Part shown: piece by piece, positions 17,144 through 25,989 of the stretch | Layout of the letters: the number at the start of each line of letters is the position of its first letter | Position numbering within the stretch: position 1 is the first letter of the stretch | Assembly: GCF_001623875.1 (NCBI RefSeq) | Contig: NZ_LWAE01000007.1 | Location: 124,001-188,000 of the forward strand | DNA length: 64,000 bases | Reading direction: 5' to 3' | Source: Clostridium magnum DSM 2767 | GTDB lineage: Bacteria > Bacillota > Clostridia > Clostridiales > Clostridiaceae | The notes under the pieces: model-generated | The model's database searches: none | What the model was told of the DNA's origin: nothing | Seen by the model: the letters and a program-made list of their open reading frames with translations, nothing else | Program-made: the position numbers and the translations under genes

Positions 17144-18322
17144 ATGACTTTGGATGTAAAAAAAGAATCATTAAGAATCCACCAAGAGCGAAGAGGAAAA
17201 ATAGAGGTATTTGGAACCATGCCTTTAAGAAACGAAGAAGATTTATCTATAGCATATACACCTGGTGTAGCAGCACCCTGTTTAGAGATAGCTAAGAATA
17301 AGGACGATGTTTATAAGTACACAATGAAAGGAAAGTCTATAGCTGTAATTACAAACGGAACTGCAGTGCTTGGACTTGGAAATATAGGGCCAGAAGCTGG
17401 TTTGCCTGTAGTTGAGGGGAAAGCAATTCTACACAAGAAATTTGCAAATATAGACGCAATACCTATAGGGATAGATTCTATTGATCCGGATGATATAATA
17501 AATACTATAAAAAATATTGCACCAGGCTTTGGCGGTATACATCTTGAGGATATAAAAGCTCCAGAGTGCTTTTACATTGAAGAGAAATTAAAAGAAAAGT
17601 TAGATATACCTATATATCATGATGATCAACATGGAACTGCTATTTCTGTTTTGGCTGGTTTATATAATGCTTTAAAAATAGTAAATAAAAGTATCAGTGA
17701 AATCAAAGTGGTTATAAATGGTGCTGGTGCATCAGGTATTGCAACGGCAAAACTATTAATAGTTGCTGGAGTAAGGCATTTAGTATTATGTGACATAAGA
17801 GGTGCTCTTATTGAAGGGGATAAAACACTAAATGAATCTCAGCAAAAAATAGCTAAGATAACAAATAGAAGTTTTGAAAAGGGCGAACTTAAAGATGTAA
17901 TTAAAAATAAAGATGTTTTTATAGGTGTGTCAGATGGTAATGTACTAACGAAAGAAGATGTAGCAAGGATGAATAAAGACAGTATAGTCTTTGCGCTAGC
18001 AAATCCTACACCTGAAATCACACCTGATGAAGCAAAAGCTGGTGGCGCTAGAGTTACAGCTACGGGAAGATCAGATTTTCCAAATCAAATTAACAATGTG
18101 CTAGTTTTTCCAGGGATCTTTAAGGGAGTACTAGAAGTAAGAGCTAAAGATATATGTGATGAAATGGGTATTGCTGCTGCAAAAGGCATCGCAGATTTGA
18201 TAAAAGATGACGAACTAAGTGAAGACTATATAGTTCCAAGTGTTTTTAATAAAGATGTGTGCAATGCAGTAGCTAGTGCTGTGACAATCATAGCCAGAGA
18301 ACGTGGGCTGGCTAGAGCATAA
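17144..18322 (+). CDS. NAD-dependent malic enzyme (oxaloacetate-decarboxylating)
   Basis: Converts malate to pyruvate and CO2 with reduction of NAD(P). The 392 residues are the short bacterial form. Visible marks: AYTPGVAAPC near 46, the catalytic tyrosine/lysine segment around GLPVVEGKAILHKK, the metal-binding HLEDIKAPECF, YHDDQHGTA, and the Rossmann loop VVINGAGASGIATAKLL. The start fits the family N-terminus (VKKESLRIHQERRGKIEV). The ribosome site is unusually distant and may be brought close by a hairpin. An alternative frame starting at TTG 17104 overlaps but resembles no protein. Confidence 0.93.
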   Translation: MTLDVKKESLRIHQERRGKIEVFGTMPLRNEEDLSIAYTPGVAAPCLEIAKNKDDVYKYTMKGKSIAVITNGTAVLGLGNIGPEAGLPVVEGKAILHKKFANIDAIPIGIDSIDPDDIINTIKNIAPGFGGIHLEDIKAPECFYIEEKLKEKLDIPIYHDDQHGTAISVLAGLYNALKIVNKSISEIKVVINGAGASGIATAKLLIVAGVRHLVLCDIRGALIEGDKTLNESQQKIAKITNRSFEKGELKDVIKNKDVFIGVSDGNVLTKEDVARMNKDSIVFALANPTPEITPDEAKAGGARVTATGRSDFPNQINNVLVFPGIFKGVLEVRAKDICDEMGIAAAKGIADLIKDDELSEDYIVPSVFNKDVCNAVASAVTIIARERGLARA

Positions 18323-18376
18323 CTCTATGGAGCCTTTGCTTGCAAAGGCCCCAAGTTGTTGATCTAAGAATACTTT

Positions 18377-18613
18377 TTATTTTTTAAGAAAGTCGCTTAG
18401 ATATTTTCTGACAGCATCCACACTCTGCAAGACATCTTCTTCTCTTATTTGATCTTTACGAGCTTTCTCCTGTGCCTTTATTAAAACTTCTTCTTGTATA
18501 GTAATAATATATTTACTTAAACTTGGCTGAGATACATAAAGCTTCTCAGCAGCTTTTGAAATATTTCCCTCTTCAGCTACAGCTATAATGTAGTTCAGTT
18601 TTTTTAAATCCAT
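18377..18613 (-). pseudogene. LysR-family regulator, internally deleted remnant
   Basis: Residues 1-36 (MDLKKLNYIIAVAEEGNISK then AAEKLYVSQPSLSKYI) are a LysR winged-helix start, which in intact proteins is followed by more DNA-binding helix and a 200-residue sensor domain. Here the sequence switches abruptly after SKYI to about 42 charged residues ending LSDFLKK, with no LysR features. The whole product is 78 residues. I take it as a deletion fusion with the end of another, unrecognised gene. GGGAGG precedes the ATG at 18613. It is divergent from the DUF6282 remnant, the common layout of a LysR gene and its target. Confidence 0.65.
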
Positions 18614-18820
18614 GAGGTTCCTCCCCTTATTTGACATAAACTATGAGTTATAGTTTTTACTACTTAAGTATTAGACTATTGTTTTTTTATATAGTATCAT
18701 TAGCCTAAAGGCAAATGCAAGTCATACTAGCAGTACTAACTATTAGTGAAAGCTAGATAAAAAACTATGTAAGTGGTTTACTATGAAACATTTGATTTAT
18801 TATGGAAAGAGGATTACAGT

Positions 18821-19225
18821 ATGGAGAAAGATCAAAAAGACTATAAGTATTTATTAAAGGATGTCATTGATACACATATTCATACAGCACCGGACAACAG
18901 ACCTAGAAAATTTACTGACATAGAGATTGCATCAGAAGCTGCTGCTGTTGGTGCAAAAGCAATTATAATTAAATCTCATGTTGTACCAACCATGGATAGG
19001 GCATATATTGCAGAGCAAGTGGTTAATGGCATTAAAGTTTTTGGTGGTATTGCACTTAACAATGCAGTTGGCGGATTAAATGTAGAAGCTGTGAATAATG
19101 CAATCTCTATGGGGGCAAAGATTGTATGGTTACCAACAGTTGACTTTTTATTAGAGTCAGGAATTACCAAGGAACAAATTGATGTAATGACAAAAACTAA
19201 TGCCTCTAAACTTTTAGATATATAG
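18821..19225 (+). pseudogene. DUF6282-type amidohydrolase-like gene with internal deletion
   Basis: The 134-residue product begins like a DUF6282 protein (LLKDVIDTHIHTAPD, a metal-binding HxH; AIIIKSHVVPT; FGGIALNNAVGGLN; AKIVWLPTVD) and ends like one (LLESGITKEQIDVMTKTNAS then KLL), but the central 130 to 150 residues of the family, with the remaining metal ligands, are missing. The joint falls at TVD/FLLESG and is in frame. It is therefore almost certainly inactive. I use the ATG at 18821, which has AAAGAGGA upstream. Start and ribosome site are intact, so it may still be expressed. Confidence 0.65.
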
Positions 19226-19250
19226 ATGAAAAGGATGCTATGGCACAAAC

Positions 19251-19296
19251 AAAAAGGGGCTGTTGTACTAATTTCTTAGTACAACAGCCCCTTTTT
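19251..19296. terminator. strong bidirectional terminator
   Basis: Perfect 21-base-pair stem (19251-19271 with 19276-19296) and a 4-base loop, A run on one side and T run on the other. It serves nrdJ on the minus strand and the truncated DUF6282 gene on the plus strand. Confidence 0.93.
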
Positions 19297-19310
19297 GTTA
19301 TAAATAAATA

Positions 19311-22300
19311 TTAACTGCAACCAGTAGTAGACCCACAATCCAAGCAAACCATACAGGTTCCATTTCTTACCATTCTGCTGCTTGAACAGGTAGGACAGGT
19401 AGCTCCATAAACTCTCTCACCATCTACCTTTTGTGTTTTAAAACTAGTATCTCTATTATTTGTAGAATCTGATTTAATTTCAGTAGTTACAGTTACAGCG
19501 TCCTCTCCATAATTCTCAGGTTTAACCTGACATCTTGAAAAATCACCAAGTTCTATATCAATTACCTTACTTATTAGGTCAGATATTGAAGAAACATTCT
19601 TTATATAAGGATGTTTTTGAACAAAACCGTAAGGTTCATACTTTTGACCTCTTAACATTCTTGCTATATCTTGAGGTGGTACATGATATTGAAGCATTAC
19701 AGAAATTGATTTTGACAATGAATTAAGAAGACCTGTAATTATAGTTCCTTCCCTATCCGTTGTTATATATATTTCAGAAATCTCTCCATTTTGCCCCCTA
19801 TTAACAGTAGTATATATTTTAACATCATCTATTTGTGCAGGATGTGTTGTTCCACGACGAATTCCTATAGGTTTATCCCGTCTTGAATATTTTATACCTT
19901 TTTGCAGCTCTTTAGCCTTTGCAAGAAGTTGTTTATATGTTAAGTTCTCAAGTTTTGAATCCTTAGCATCTGATAAAGTTACATTTAAAGGTTGAGCTGC
20001 CTTTGAGGAATCTCTATATAGGGTGATTCCTTTTATTCCAAGCTTCCAGGAAGCTAGTATTACATTCTCAAAATCTTGAACTGTGGCTGTTTTAGGCAGA
20101 TTTACAGTTTTTGATATAGCTCCTGATATAAGCGGTGTTATAGAAGCAACCATTAATACGTGCCCCATAGGAGATATATATCGTTCACCGCTTCCACAGC
20201 GATTTGAAGTATCAAATATAGGAAGATGTTCTTCCTTAAGGTGAGGAGCACCTTCGATTTTGCCATCTAAAATTTTCTCATAGGTAAAGCCGTTTTCTGT
20301 TACTGTTTCTTTTTCTAGAACATAATTTAAAATATCTTCTATTTCATCTTTAGTGTAGCCAAGTTTCTTTAGAGCTACTGTAATAACTGGGTTTATTATT
20401 GTTAGCATACCACCACCGGAAAGTTTTTTATAAACTATGTGGCTAAAAAATGGTTCTATAGATGTAGCTGCACAGTCCATAGCAAAGGATATTGTACCCG
20501 TTGGAGCTATAACGGAAACTTGAGCATTTCTATATCCATAATGGGAGCCAGACTCGAAGGCTTTAAGCCAGGAATTCTTTAAACTGTTGCTTATATCACT
20601 TAAACCTTCTCTCTTTAATAGGTCATGGTCTACTTTTAAAGGCTCATAGTTTAAACCTTCAAATTCTTCAGCGTAGGAATTCTCAGTTGAATTATTTAAA
20701 GCTCCTAGCTTAACGCCAGCTGCTCTAGCATGATTTCTTATGACTCTGAGCATATGAAGCTTATTTATTTCAAACTTTTCAAAGGAGCCTACTTCTTTAG
20801 CCATAAGAGAAGACACATAATAGGAATGACCACTAAGAGATCCTATTAAGGCTGATGCTAAGGCTCTAGCTTCCTCTGAGTCATAAGGATATCCCATAAC
20901 CATGAAAAGTGATGCTATATTTGCTACACCAAGACCGGTAGCTCTAAATAAATAGGTTTTTCTTGCAATGTCTTCTATAGGGAATTGGCCCCAGTGTATT
21001 GAGGCTTCTAATATAAGTTGAACAAGACCTACAACATGAAGGTAGCCATTAACATCAAATTTGCCACTGTTAATGTCATAAAACTTATAAACATTTATAG
21101 AAGCTAAATTACAGGAGGAATCATCTAAAAAGGCATATTCACCGCAGGGATTTGTTGAGTTAATTCTGTTGTAAGGTGCATTGAAAACTCCATCTTCTCC
21201 AGCAGGACACGTATGCCAAGCATTAAAAGTATCATCAAATTGAGGTGCAGGGTCAGCACAACTCCAAGCTGACGAATTAAAAGCTTCCCATATGTCAGAA
21301 ACTTTAGCTGTTTTATTTAATCTGGAATCAACTCTACCTTTTAGTTCTATAGTTTCATCAGGATTCTTATCTAAGTTATCAACTTTTTTCATAAAATAGT
21401 CTGAAAATCTTATTGAGTTGTTACTGTTTTGTCCTGAAACAGTTTCGTAAGCTTCACCATCAATATCCATATCATAGCCCATTTTACCAAGAGCTCTCAC
21501 TTTATTTTCTTCCTTTGCCTTCCATGTTATAAAATCCATGATCTCAGGATGATCTACATCAAGACATACCATTTTAGCGGCTCTTCTTGTGGTACCACCA
21601 GACTTTATAGCACCAGCATTTCTATCAAGGCCTTTAAGGAAACTCATAAGTCCAGAAGATACACCACCACCAGAAAGTTTTTCACCTCTAGCTCTTATTG
21701 TAGAAAAATTCGTTCCAGTACCTGAACCACCTTTAAAAAGTTTTGTTTCAGTAACATATTGGTCAGATATAGAATGAGGTCCTAAAAGTTTATCCTCAAT
21801 GGATAGTATAAAGCAAGCAGAGGCTTGAGTTCTAGTATAGTTATCAGGACTTTCAACTATTTTATCCTCTTTTTCATCATAGTAATAATTTGCCTGTTTA
21901 GCACCTTTTATTCCGTAAGAAAGAGAAAGGCCTGTGTTAAACCACTGGGGCGAATTAGGCGCATACATTTGGTTTAGTAGAGCATACACACATTCATCAT
22001 AGAAAATAGAAGACTCTTCTTCTGTTTTGATAATTCCCTCATCTTTAAGAGCCTCACGCCAAAAGTTCACCATTCTATCAGCTACAGATTTCATACTGTC
22101 TTCATAACCAAGCTCATTAGGTATTCCAGCTCTTCTAAAGTATTTAGAGGCTATAATGTCGCAGGCGGTTTGAGAATAGTGTTCGGGAAATTCTAAGTCT
22201 TTCATATCAACCAATACTTTATCTGTTTTATGGTCTTTTAAAAATATATCAACTTTTTTCCATCTAAATAAATCAAAAACAGTCTTAGCGCTGTTTGTTT

Positions 22301-22349
22301 CTAACTCCTTTGTATAATATCTTTTAAATAAATCTTTTATAGAATTCAA
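19311..22349 (-). CDS. nrdJ: adenosylcobalamin-dependent ribonucleotide reductase
   Basis: Reduces ribonucleotides to deoxyribonucleotides using a cobalamin radical, in air or not. The 1,012-residue product is a class II enzyme: GGSGTGTNFSTIR, NSTNPCGEYAFLDDSSCNL with the active-site cysteine, the radical loop region NNSIRFSDYF, and the phosphate-binding PTGTISFAMDCAATSIEP. A cysteine-rich tail (CPTCSSSRMVRNGTCMVCLD) at about 985-1008 resembles a zinc ribbon or redox tail. Translation appears to begin at TTG with AAGGAGG 10 bases upstream. Two NrdR boxes lie in its promoter region, so it should be repressed when dATP is high. No other nrd genes are in the window. Confidence 0.95.
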   Translation of the reverse strand: MNSIKDLFKRYYTKELETNSAKTVFDLFRWKKVDIFLKDHKTDKVLVDMKDLEFPEHYSQTACDIIASKYFRRAGIPNELGYEDSMKSVADRMVNFWREALKDEGIIKTEEESSIFYDECVYALLNQMYAPNSPQWFNTGLSLSYGIKGAKQANYYYDEKEDKIVESPDNYTRTQASACFILSIEDKLLGPHSISDQYVTETKLFKGGSGTGTNFSTIRARGEKLSGGGVSSGLMSFLKGLDRNAGAIKSGGTTRRAAKMVCLDVDHPEIMDFITWKAKEENKVRALGKMGYDMDIDGEAYETVSGQNSNNSIRFSDYFMKKVDNLDKNPDETIELKGRVDSRLNKTAKVSDIWEAFNSSAWSCADPAPQFDDTFNAWHTCPAGEDGVFNAPYNRINSTNPCGEYAFLDDSSCNLASINVYKFYDINSGKFDVNGYLHVVGLVQLILEASIHWGQFPIEDIARKTYLFRATGLGVANIASLFMVMGYPYDSEEARALASALIGSLSGHSYYVSSLMAKEVGSFEKFEINKLHMLRVIRNHARAAGVKLGALNNSTENSYAEEFEGLNYEPLKVDHDLLKREGLSDISNSLKNSWLKAFESGSHYGYRNAQVSVIAPTGTISFAMDCAATSIEPFFSHIVYKKLSGGGMLTIINPVITVALKKLGYTKDEIEDILNYVLEKETVTENGFTYEKILDGKIEGAPHLKEEHLPIFDTSNRCGSGERYISPMGHVLMVASITPLISGAISKTVNLPKTATVQDFENVILASWKLGIKGITLYRDSSKAAQPLNVTLSDAKDSKLENLTYKQLLAKAKELQKGIKYSRRDKPIGIRRGTTHPAQIDDVKIYTTVNRGQNGEISEIYITTDREGTIITGLLNSLSKSISVMLQYHVPPQDIARMLRGQKYEPYGFVQKHPYIKNVSSISDLISKVIDIELGDFSRCQVKPENYGEDAVTVTTEIKSDSTNNRDTSFKTQKVDGERVYGATCPTCSSSRMVRNGTCMVCLDCGSTTGCS

Positions 22350-22387
22350 TATAACTTAACCTCCTTGTATGTAACAATAAACAATAA

Positions 22388-22435
22388 TCACTATATATGG
22401 TGGTATAACCACTATTTATACACTACATATAGTGC
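22388..22435 (-). promoter_or_regulatory. tandem NrdR boxes upstream of nrdJ
   Basis: TCACTATATATGGTGG (22388-22403) and ACACTACATATAGTGC (22420-22435) match the 16-base NrdR consensus ACACTATATATAGTGT with a few changes each. Their centres are 32 bases apart, about three helical turns, the spacing usual for NrdR operators. They lie 39-86 bases before the nrdJ start. Confidence 0.88.
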
Positions 22436-22567
22436 TGTATTTATTATAAGGTACATTTAAAATAAATTCAATAATAATATTAATCATCTAAAATTAATTA
22501 TAAAATCATAGAAAATTAAATAAATTTTTAATTTTGATTTAATTCATTTGATACAAGTAAAGTTTTT

Positions 22568-22690
22568 ATCCGATGACTACCTGCTCTAATACTTCTATTT
22601 TATAGGAAACTACTCTTCCTAAAGTCGGAGGAGTACTCACAGAGTAAGCGACCATCACCAAATCATAGATTTTGGTTCTCTGCTTAAGTG
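22568..22690 (+). repeat. HEARO-like repeat, subfamily B copy 2 (3' truncated)
   Basis: Starts ATCCGATGACTACC after TTTTT and runs through the CTCTAATACT arm into the module ACCAAATCATAGATTTTGG..TCTCTGCTTAA, then stops. The linker and second hairpin of full copies are missing. Together with the NrdR region it fills the gap between nrdJ and the next gene. Confidence 0.65.
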
Positions 22691-22764
22691 TATAAAACCA
22701 ATAGTACATATGTTATAATCCCAATATAGTATAACTAATAATATTAAATTTATAGGTGATATAT

Positions 22765-23544
22765 ATGAAAAAATCGGAAGATATAATATTTAACTACCTC
22801 AATGATAGATGTAATGAACAAAGATCAGAAGGTAAAAGTGACACTATTGGATGTACTACTAAAGAAATTGCAGATGCATTATCTATGCAAAGGACAAATG
22901 TCAGTGCTGTTTTAAATAAGCTTTGTGATGTTGGCAAGATATATAAGATAAAGGGTAAACCCATTATTTATACAGTAAATTTAACTGAGAAAAGTGAAGA
23001 AGCTATAAAGCTTCAGGGAAGTTTTGATACTCTTATTGGAAGAAACGGAAGTCTAAAGAAATGTATTCAGCAGGCTAAAGCTTCTATGCCAAATCCAGAA
23101 GGGCCTCGTATGCCTGATAATTTCTTTGATAACTATGAAATGCCAGGCAGAAAGATGAATGTCTATAGAGGATGGGAGATTTATGAAAAGGAAACATATG
23201 ATATAGCAATAAACTTAAAAGAGAATTATGGAAACATTGAATGGTATATCTCAGAAAACGGTATGGGAGTACAAGACGAAGGGAGATTTATAAAGGATGG
23301 CAGAATAGAGGACAACTATAGAGTAGACTTTATAAGAGATCATTTAATATGGCTTCATAAAGCTATTGAAGAAGGTTGTAATGTAAAGGGCTATCATATG
23401 TGGACCTTTATAGATAATTGGTCCTGGAGTAATGCTTATAAGAATAGATATGGATTTATTCAGTTAGATTTAAAAACTCAAAAGAGAATTATTAAAAAGA
23501 GTGGATACTGGATAAAAGAGGTATCAGAAAATAACGGATTTTAA
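22765..23544 (+). pseudogene. deletion fusion: LevR-type regulator N-terminus joined to GH1 glycosidase C-terminus
   Basis: Residues 1 to about 105 are the winged-helix start of a LevR-like sigma-54-dependent PTS regulator (TTKEIADALSMQRTNVSAVL) and stop just inside the AAA+ domain (LIGRNGSLKKCIQQAK). From about residue 110 the protein is the last third of a family 1 beta-glucosidase or phospho-beta-glucosidase: GPRMPDNFFDNYEMPGRKMN, the nucleophile in WYISENGMG, YHMWTFIDNWSWSN. The joint is in frame. Neither half can work alone, so a deletion must have removed the rest of both genes and probably a PTS operon between them. The ATG at 22765 follows GGTGAT. Confidence 0.8.
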
Positions 23545-23573
23545 AATTATTTAGTTTTAAAATTAAAATGGAG

Positions 23574-23612
23574 TAAGACTTCCGCTTTTGTAATAAGTGG
23601 AAGTCTTATATT
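23574..23612 (+). terminator. hairpin after the fusion gene
   Basis: Stem TAAGACTTCCGCTT / AAGTGGAAGTCTTA with a 7-base loop; the following TATTATACTTGTT is only moderately T-rich. Confidence 0.6.
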
Positions 23613-23652
23613 ATACTTGTTATATGTAGATTAATAGATTGGAGTGAGATAT

Positions 23653-24603
23653 ATGGAGAAAAAGTATATAATAGCTGTAGATTTAGGGGGGACTAAAATT
23701 GGATGTGCTCTTGCTGATTTAGAAGGAAATATATTAAATGAAAACACTATTCCTACAAATGCTCATGAAGGAGAACAGGAAGTGTTAAAAAGGGTGTTTT
23801 TAGCAATAGAGAAAATCTTAGAAGAGGGTAAAAAGAATACTGAGGAAATTAAGGCAGTAGGTATTGGGTCACCTGGACCTTTAGACTCAGATAAGGGAAT
23901 TATTTTAGATCCACCTAACCTACCTTTAAAAAATATTGAGATTGTTAAGCATATAGAAGATAAGTTTAAAATAAAAACATATTTAGAGAATGATGCAAAT
24001 GCAGCAACTATTGGAGAGTATTTGTTTGGTTCAGGTAAAGGAACAAAGAATATGGTCTATATTACCGTTAGTACAGGTATTGGTGCAGGAGCTATTATAG
24101 ATGGGAAAATATACAGAGGAACTACCTGTAATGCTTTGGAGTTAGGACATGCTACTATTCTACCGGATGGACCTAGATGTAATTGTGGCAATTTTGGATG
24201 TTTAGAAGTACTTTCATCAGGTACAGCTATTGCAAGAGAAGCTAATAAGGCCTTAGCGCAAGGTATAGAAAGTTCATTAAGTAATTATGAGAAGGTTACT
24301 TCACAGGAAGTTTTTAAGGAAGCTAGCTTAGGAGACAAGCTTGCCCTTGATATTATTGATAAAGCGTTGACTTATCTTGGAATAGGAGCTGCTAATGCCA
24401 TAACTACTTTTGATCCAGAAAAGGTTGTAATTGGTGGTGGAGTAGCCATGGTTGGAGATATATTATTTGATAAGGTTAAACAGGTGGTAAAGGACAGATG
24501 CTTCAAAGTTTTAAATGAAAGCTGTGAGGTTGTTCCAGCATCACTAAAAACGAAATCAGGAATAGTTGGTGCTGCAGCTGTTGCTATTATGGAAAGCATA
24601 TAA
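23653..24603 (+). CDS. glcK: ROK-family glucokinase
   Basis: Phosphorylates glucose (or a related hexose) with ATP. The 316-residue product begins with the phosphate loop AVDLGGTKIGCAL; LENDANAATIGEY holds the catalytic aspartate; the ROK zinc motif is CNCGNFGCLE with HATIL upstream supplying histidine; a second ATP loop is VVIGGGVAM. I use the ATG at 23653 with GGAG 8 bases before it rather than the GTG at 23644. Fructokinase or ManNAc kinase are possible alternatives within ROK, but overall layout fits GlcK. Upstream lies the deletion scar of a sugar operon; downstream, past a repeat, manA. Confidence 0.85.
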   Translation: MEKKYIIAVDLGGTKIGCALADLEGNILNENTIPTNAHEGEQEVLKRVFLAIEKILEEGKKNTEEIKAVGIGSPGPLDSDKGIILDPPNLPLKNIEIVKHIEDKFKIKTYLENDANAATIGEYLFGSGKGTKNMVYITVSTGIGAGAIIDGKIYRGTTCNALELGHATILPDGPRCNCGNFGCLEVLSSGTAIAREANKALAQGIESSLSNYEKVTSQEVFKEASLGDKLALDIIDKALTYLGIGAANAITTFDPEKVVIGGGVAMVGDILFDKVKQVVKDRCFKVLNESCEVVPASLKTKSGIVGAAAVAIMESI

Positions 24604-24669
24604 GGAATCTGAAAGAAAATAACAAGTGAAAGATGTCTAAGTGAATTTTCAATTGGATGTCAGTATTGA

Positions 24670-24800
24670 ACCTGACTAACTTGGCGTAACTCTCCCACTT
24701 CTTCAAGTGGGAGTTCAACGCCAAGTAAGCCATGCATTCGCAGCTCTAAAATTCAGATGGGGTAAAAGAATCCCCATCTGAATTAAGATCTTGCTTCAAT
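24670..24800 (+). repeat. HEARO-like repeat, subfamily A copy 3 (full length)
   Basis: Begins ACCTGACTAACTTGGCG and ends GATCTTGCTTCAAT. Hairpin one pairs ACTTGGCG(T) with (A)CGCCAAGT and, inside, CTCCCACTT with AAGTGGGAG around CTTC; hairpin two pairs AATTCAGATGGGG with CCCCATCTGAATT. It occupies most of the 294-base gap between glcK and manA, where nothing else is evident except the manA ribosome site. Confidence 0.8.
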
Positions 24801-24897
24801 AATGTAGTCGTATGGTAAAAAAGTTGGATAGATTTTTAGATTAACTTATATTATGATTACATGAGAAGAATATTTTCTAGTAGAAGGAGAAGAAGTT

Positions 24898-25878
24898 ATG
24901 TATCCTATAAAATTTAAAAATATTTACTTTGATAAAATATGGGGAGGTAGAGACTTAGAATTATTTAGAGATAATCTACCAGAAGGCGATATTGGGGAAA
25001 GCTGGGATGTGGCTTGTCATCCTCACGGTATGTCTATAGTTAAAAATGGAGAATTTAAAGGTACAAAACTAGATGAATTAATTAAGTTAAAAGGCTCAGA
25101 ATTACTTGGTACAAAAATATTTAAAGAAACCTTCCCACTTTTAATAAAACTTATAAATGCTAAGGATAAGCTATCTGTACAAGTTCATCCAGAGGACAAG
25201 TACGCTATGGAAACAGAAGGTGAGATGGGAAAAACTGAGGTATGGTATGTAGTAGAAGCCCTAACCGGTGCTAATCTTGTAGTTGGAACAAAAGAAGGTT
25301 GTACTAAGGAGCAGTTTAAGAAAGCTATAGAAGAAGGTAAACTGGAAGAGTATATGAATAAAATTCCTGTTAAGAAGGGAGAAGTATACTTTGTTAAGAG
25401 TGGCCTAATACATGCTATTGGGGAAGGCGTTATAATAGCGGAAATACAGCAAAATAGTGATACTACTTATAGAGTGTATGATTATAATAGAGGAAGAGAA
25501 CTTCATGTTGAAAAAGCACTAGATGTAGTTGACTTAGATTTAAGGGGAGAAAGAAGTACAGGAGTTAAAGTTGAAGGAAATGGTCACAGCAAAGTATATT
25601 ACTGTGTATGTGATAAATTTTCATTAGAACTATATGATGTATATGAAGCTTTTTCAGAAAGTAGTGACGAAGAAAGATTTTATGTATTTACCTGTGTAGA
25701 GGGTAATGGGAAAATCATATATAATAATGGAAGTGAAAGCATAGAAAAGGGAGAAAGTATTTTCATTCCAGCTTCACTTGGAGATTATAGGATTGAGGGA
25801 AATTTAAAGTTGTTAAAGAGTTATGTACCAGATATAGAAAAGTTAAAAAGTGAAATACTTGAAGTTGTTATGAAATAA
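24898..25878 (+). CDS. manA: mannose-6-phosphate isomerase, class I
   Basis: Interconverts mannose-6-phosphate and fructose-6-phosphate; a zinc cupin enzyme. At 326 residues it is the short Bacillus-type form. Marks: IWGGRDLELF near the start, KLINAKDKLSVQVHPED with metal-binding Q and H, EVWYVVEA, GLIHAIGEGV and EIQQNSDTTYRVYDY with the catalytic region. AGAAGGAGAAG precedes the ATG. With glucokinase just upstream it fits hexose entry to glycolysis and supply of mannose-6-phosphate for sugar nucleotides. Confidence 0.93.
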   Translation: MYPIKFKNIYFDKIWGGRDLELFRDNLPEGDIGESWDVACHPHGMSIVKNGEFKGTKLDELIKLKGSELLGTKIFKETFPLLIKLINAKDKLSVQVHPEDKYAMETEGEMGKTEVWYVVEALTGANLVVGTKEGCTKEQFKKAIEEGKLEEYMNKIPVKKGEVYFVKSGLIHAIGEGVIIAEIQQNSDTTYRVYDYNRGRELHVEKALDVVDLDLRGERSTGVKVEGNGHSKVYYCVCDKFSLELYDVYEAFSESSDEERFYVFTCVEGNGKIIYNNGSESIEKGESIFIPASLGDYRIEGNLKLLKSYVPDIEKLKSEILEVVMK

Positions 25879-25989
25879 AAGATTTACTTCACATTTTTCT
25901 TATAAATAGTAGTAAGGCTGGCAACAATAGTATATAATAGGGTTCAGCTATGTGTTAGTAGGAAAGAAATGTGAGGAGTGAAAAATCAG

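Noticed and set aside
17104..17295. 63-residue frame starting at TTG 17104 after AAAGGAGG
   Set aside because: Ribosome site is only 3 bases away, the product resembles nothing, and it overlaps the malic enzyme start in another frame.
18325..18360. GCCTTTGCTTGCAAAGGC hairpin as terminator after malic enzyme
   Set aside because: Stem is short and no T run follows in either direction.
19535..19726. 63-residue plus-strand frame inside nrdJ
   Set aside because: Antisense shadow of the conserved reductase gene.
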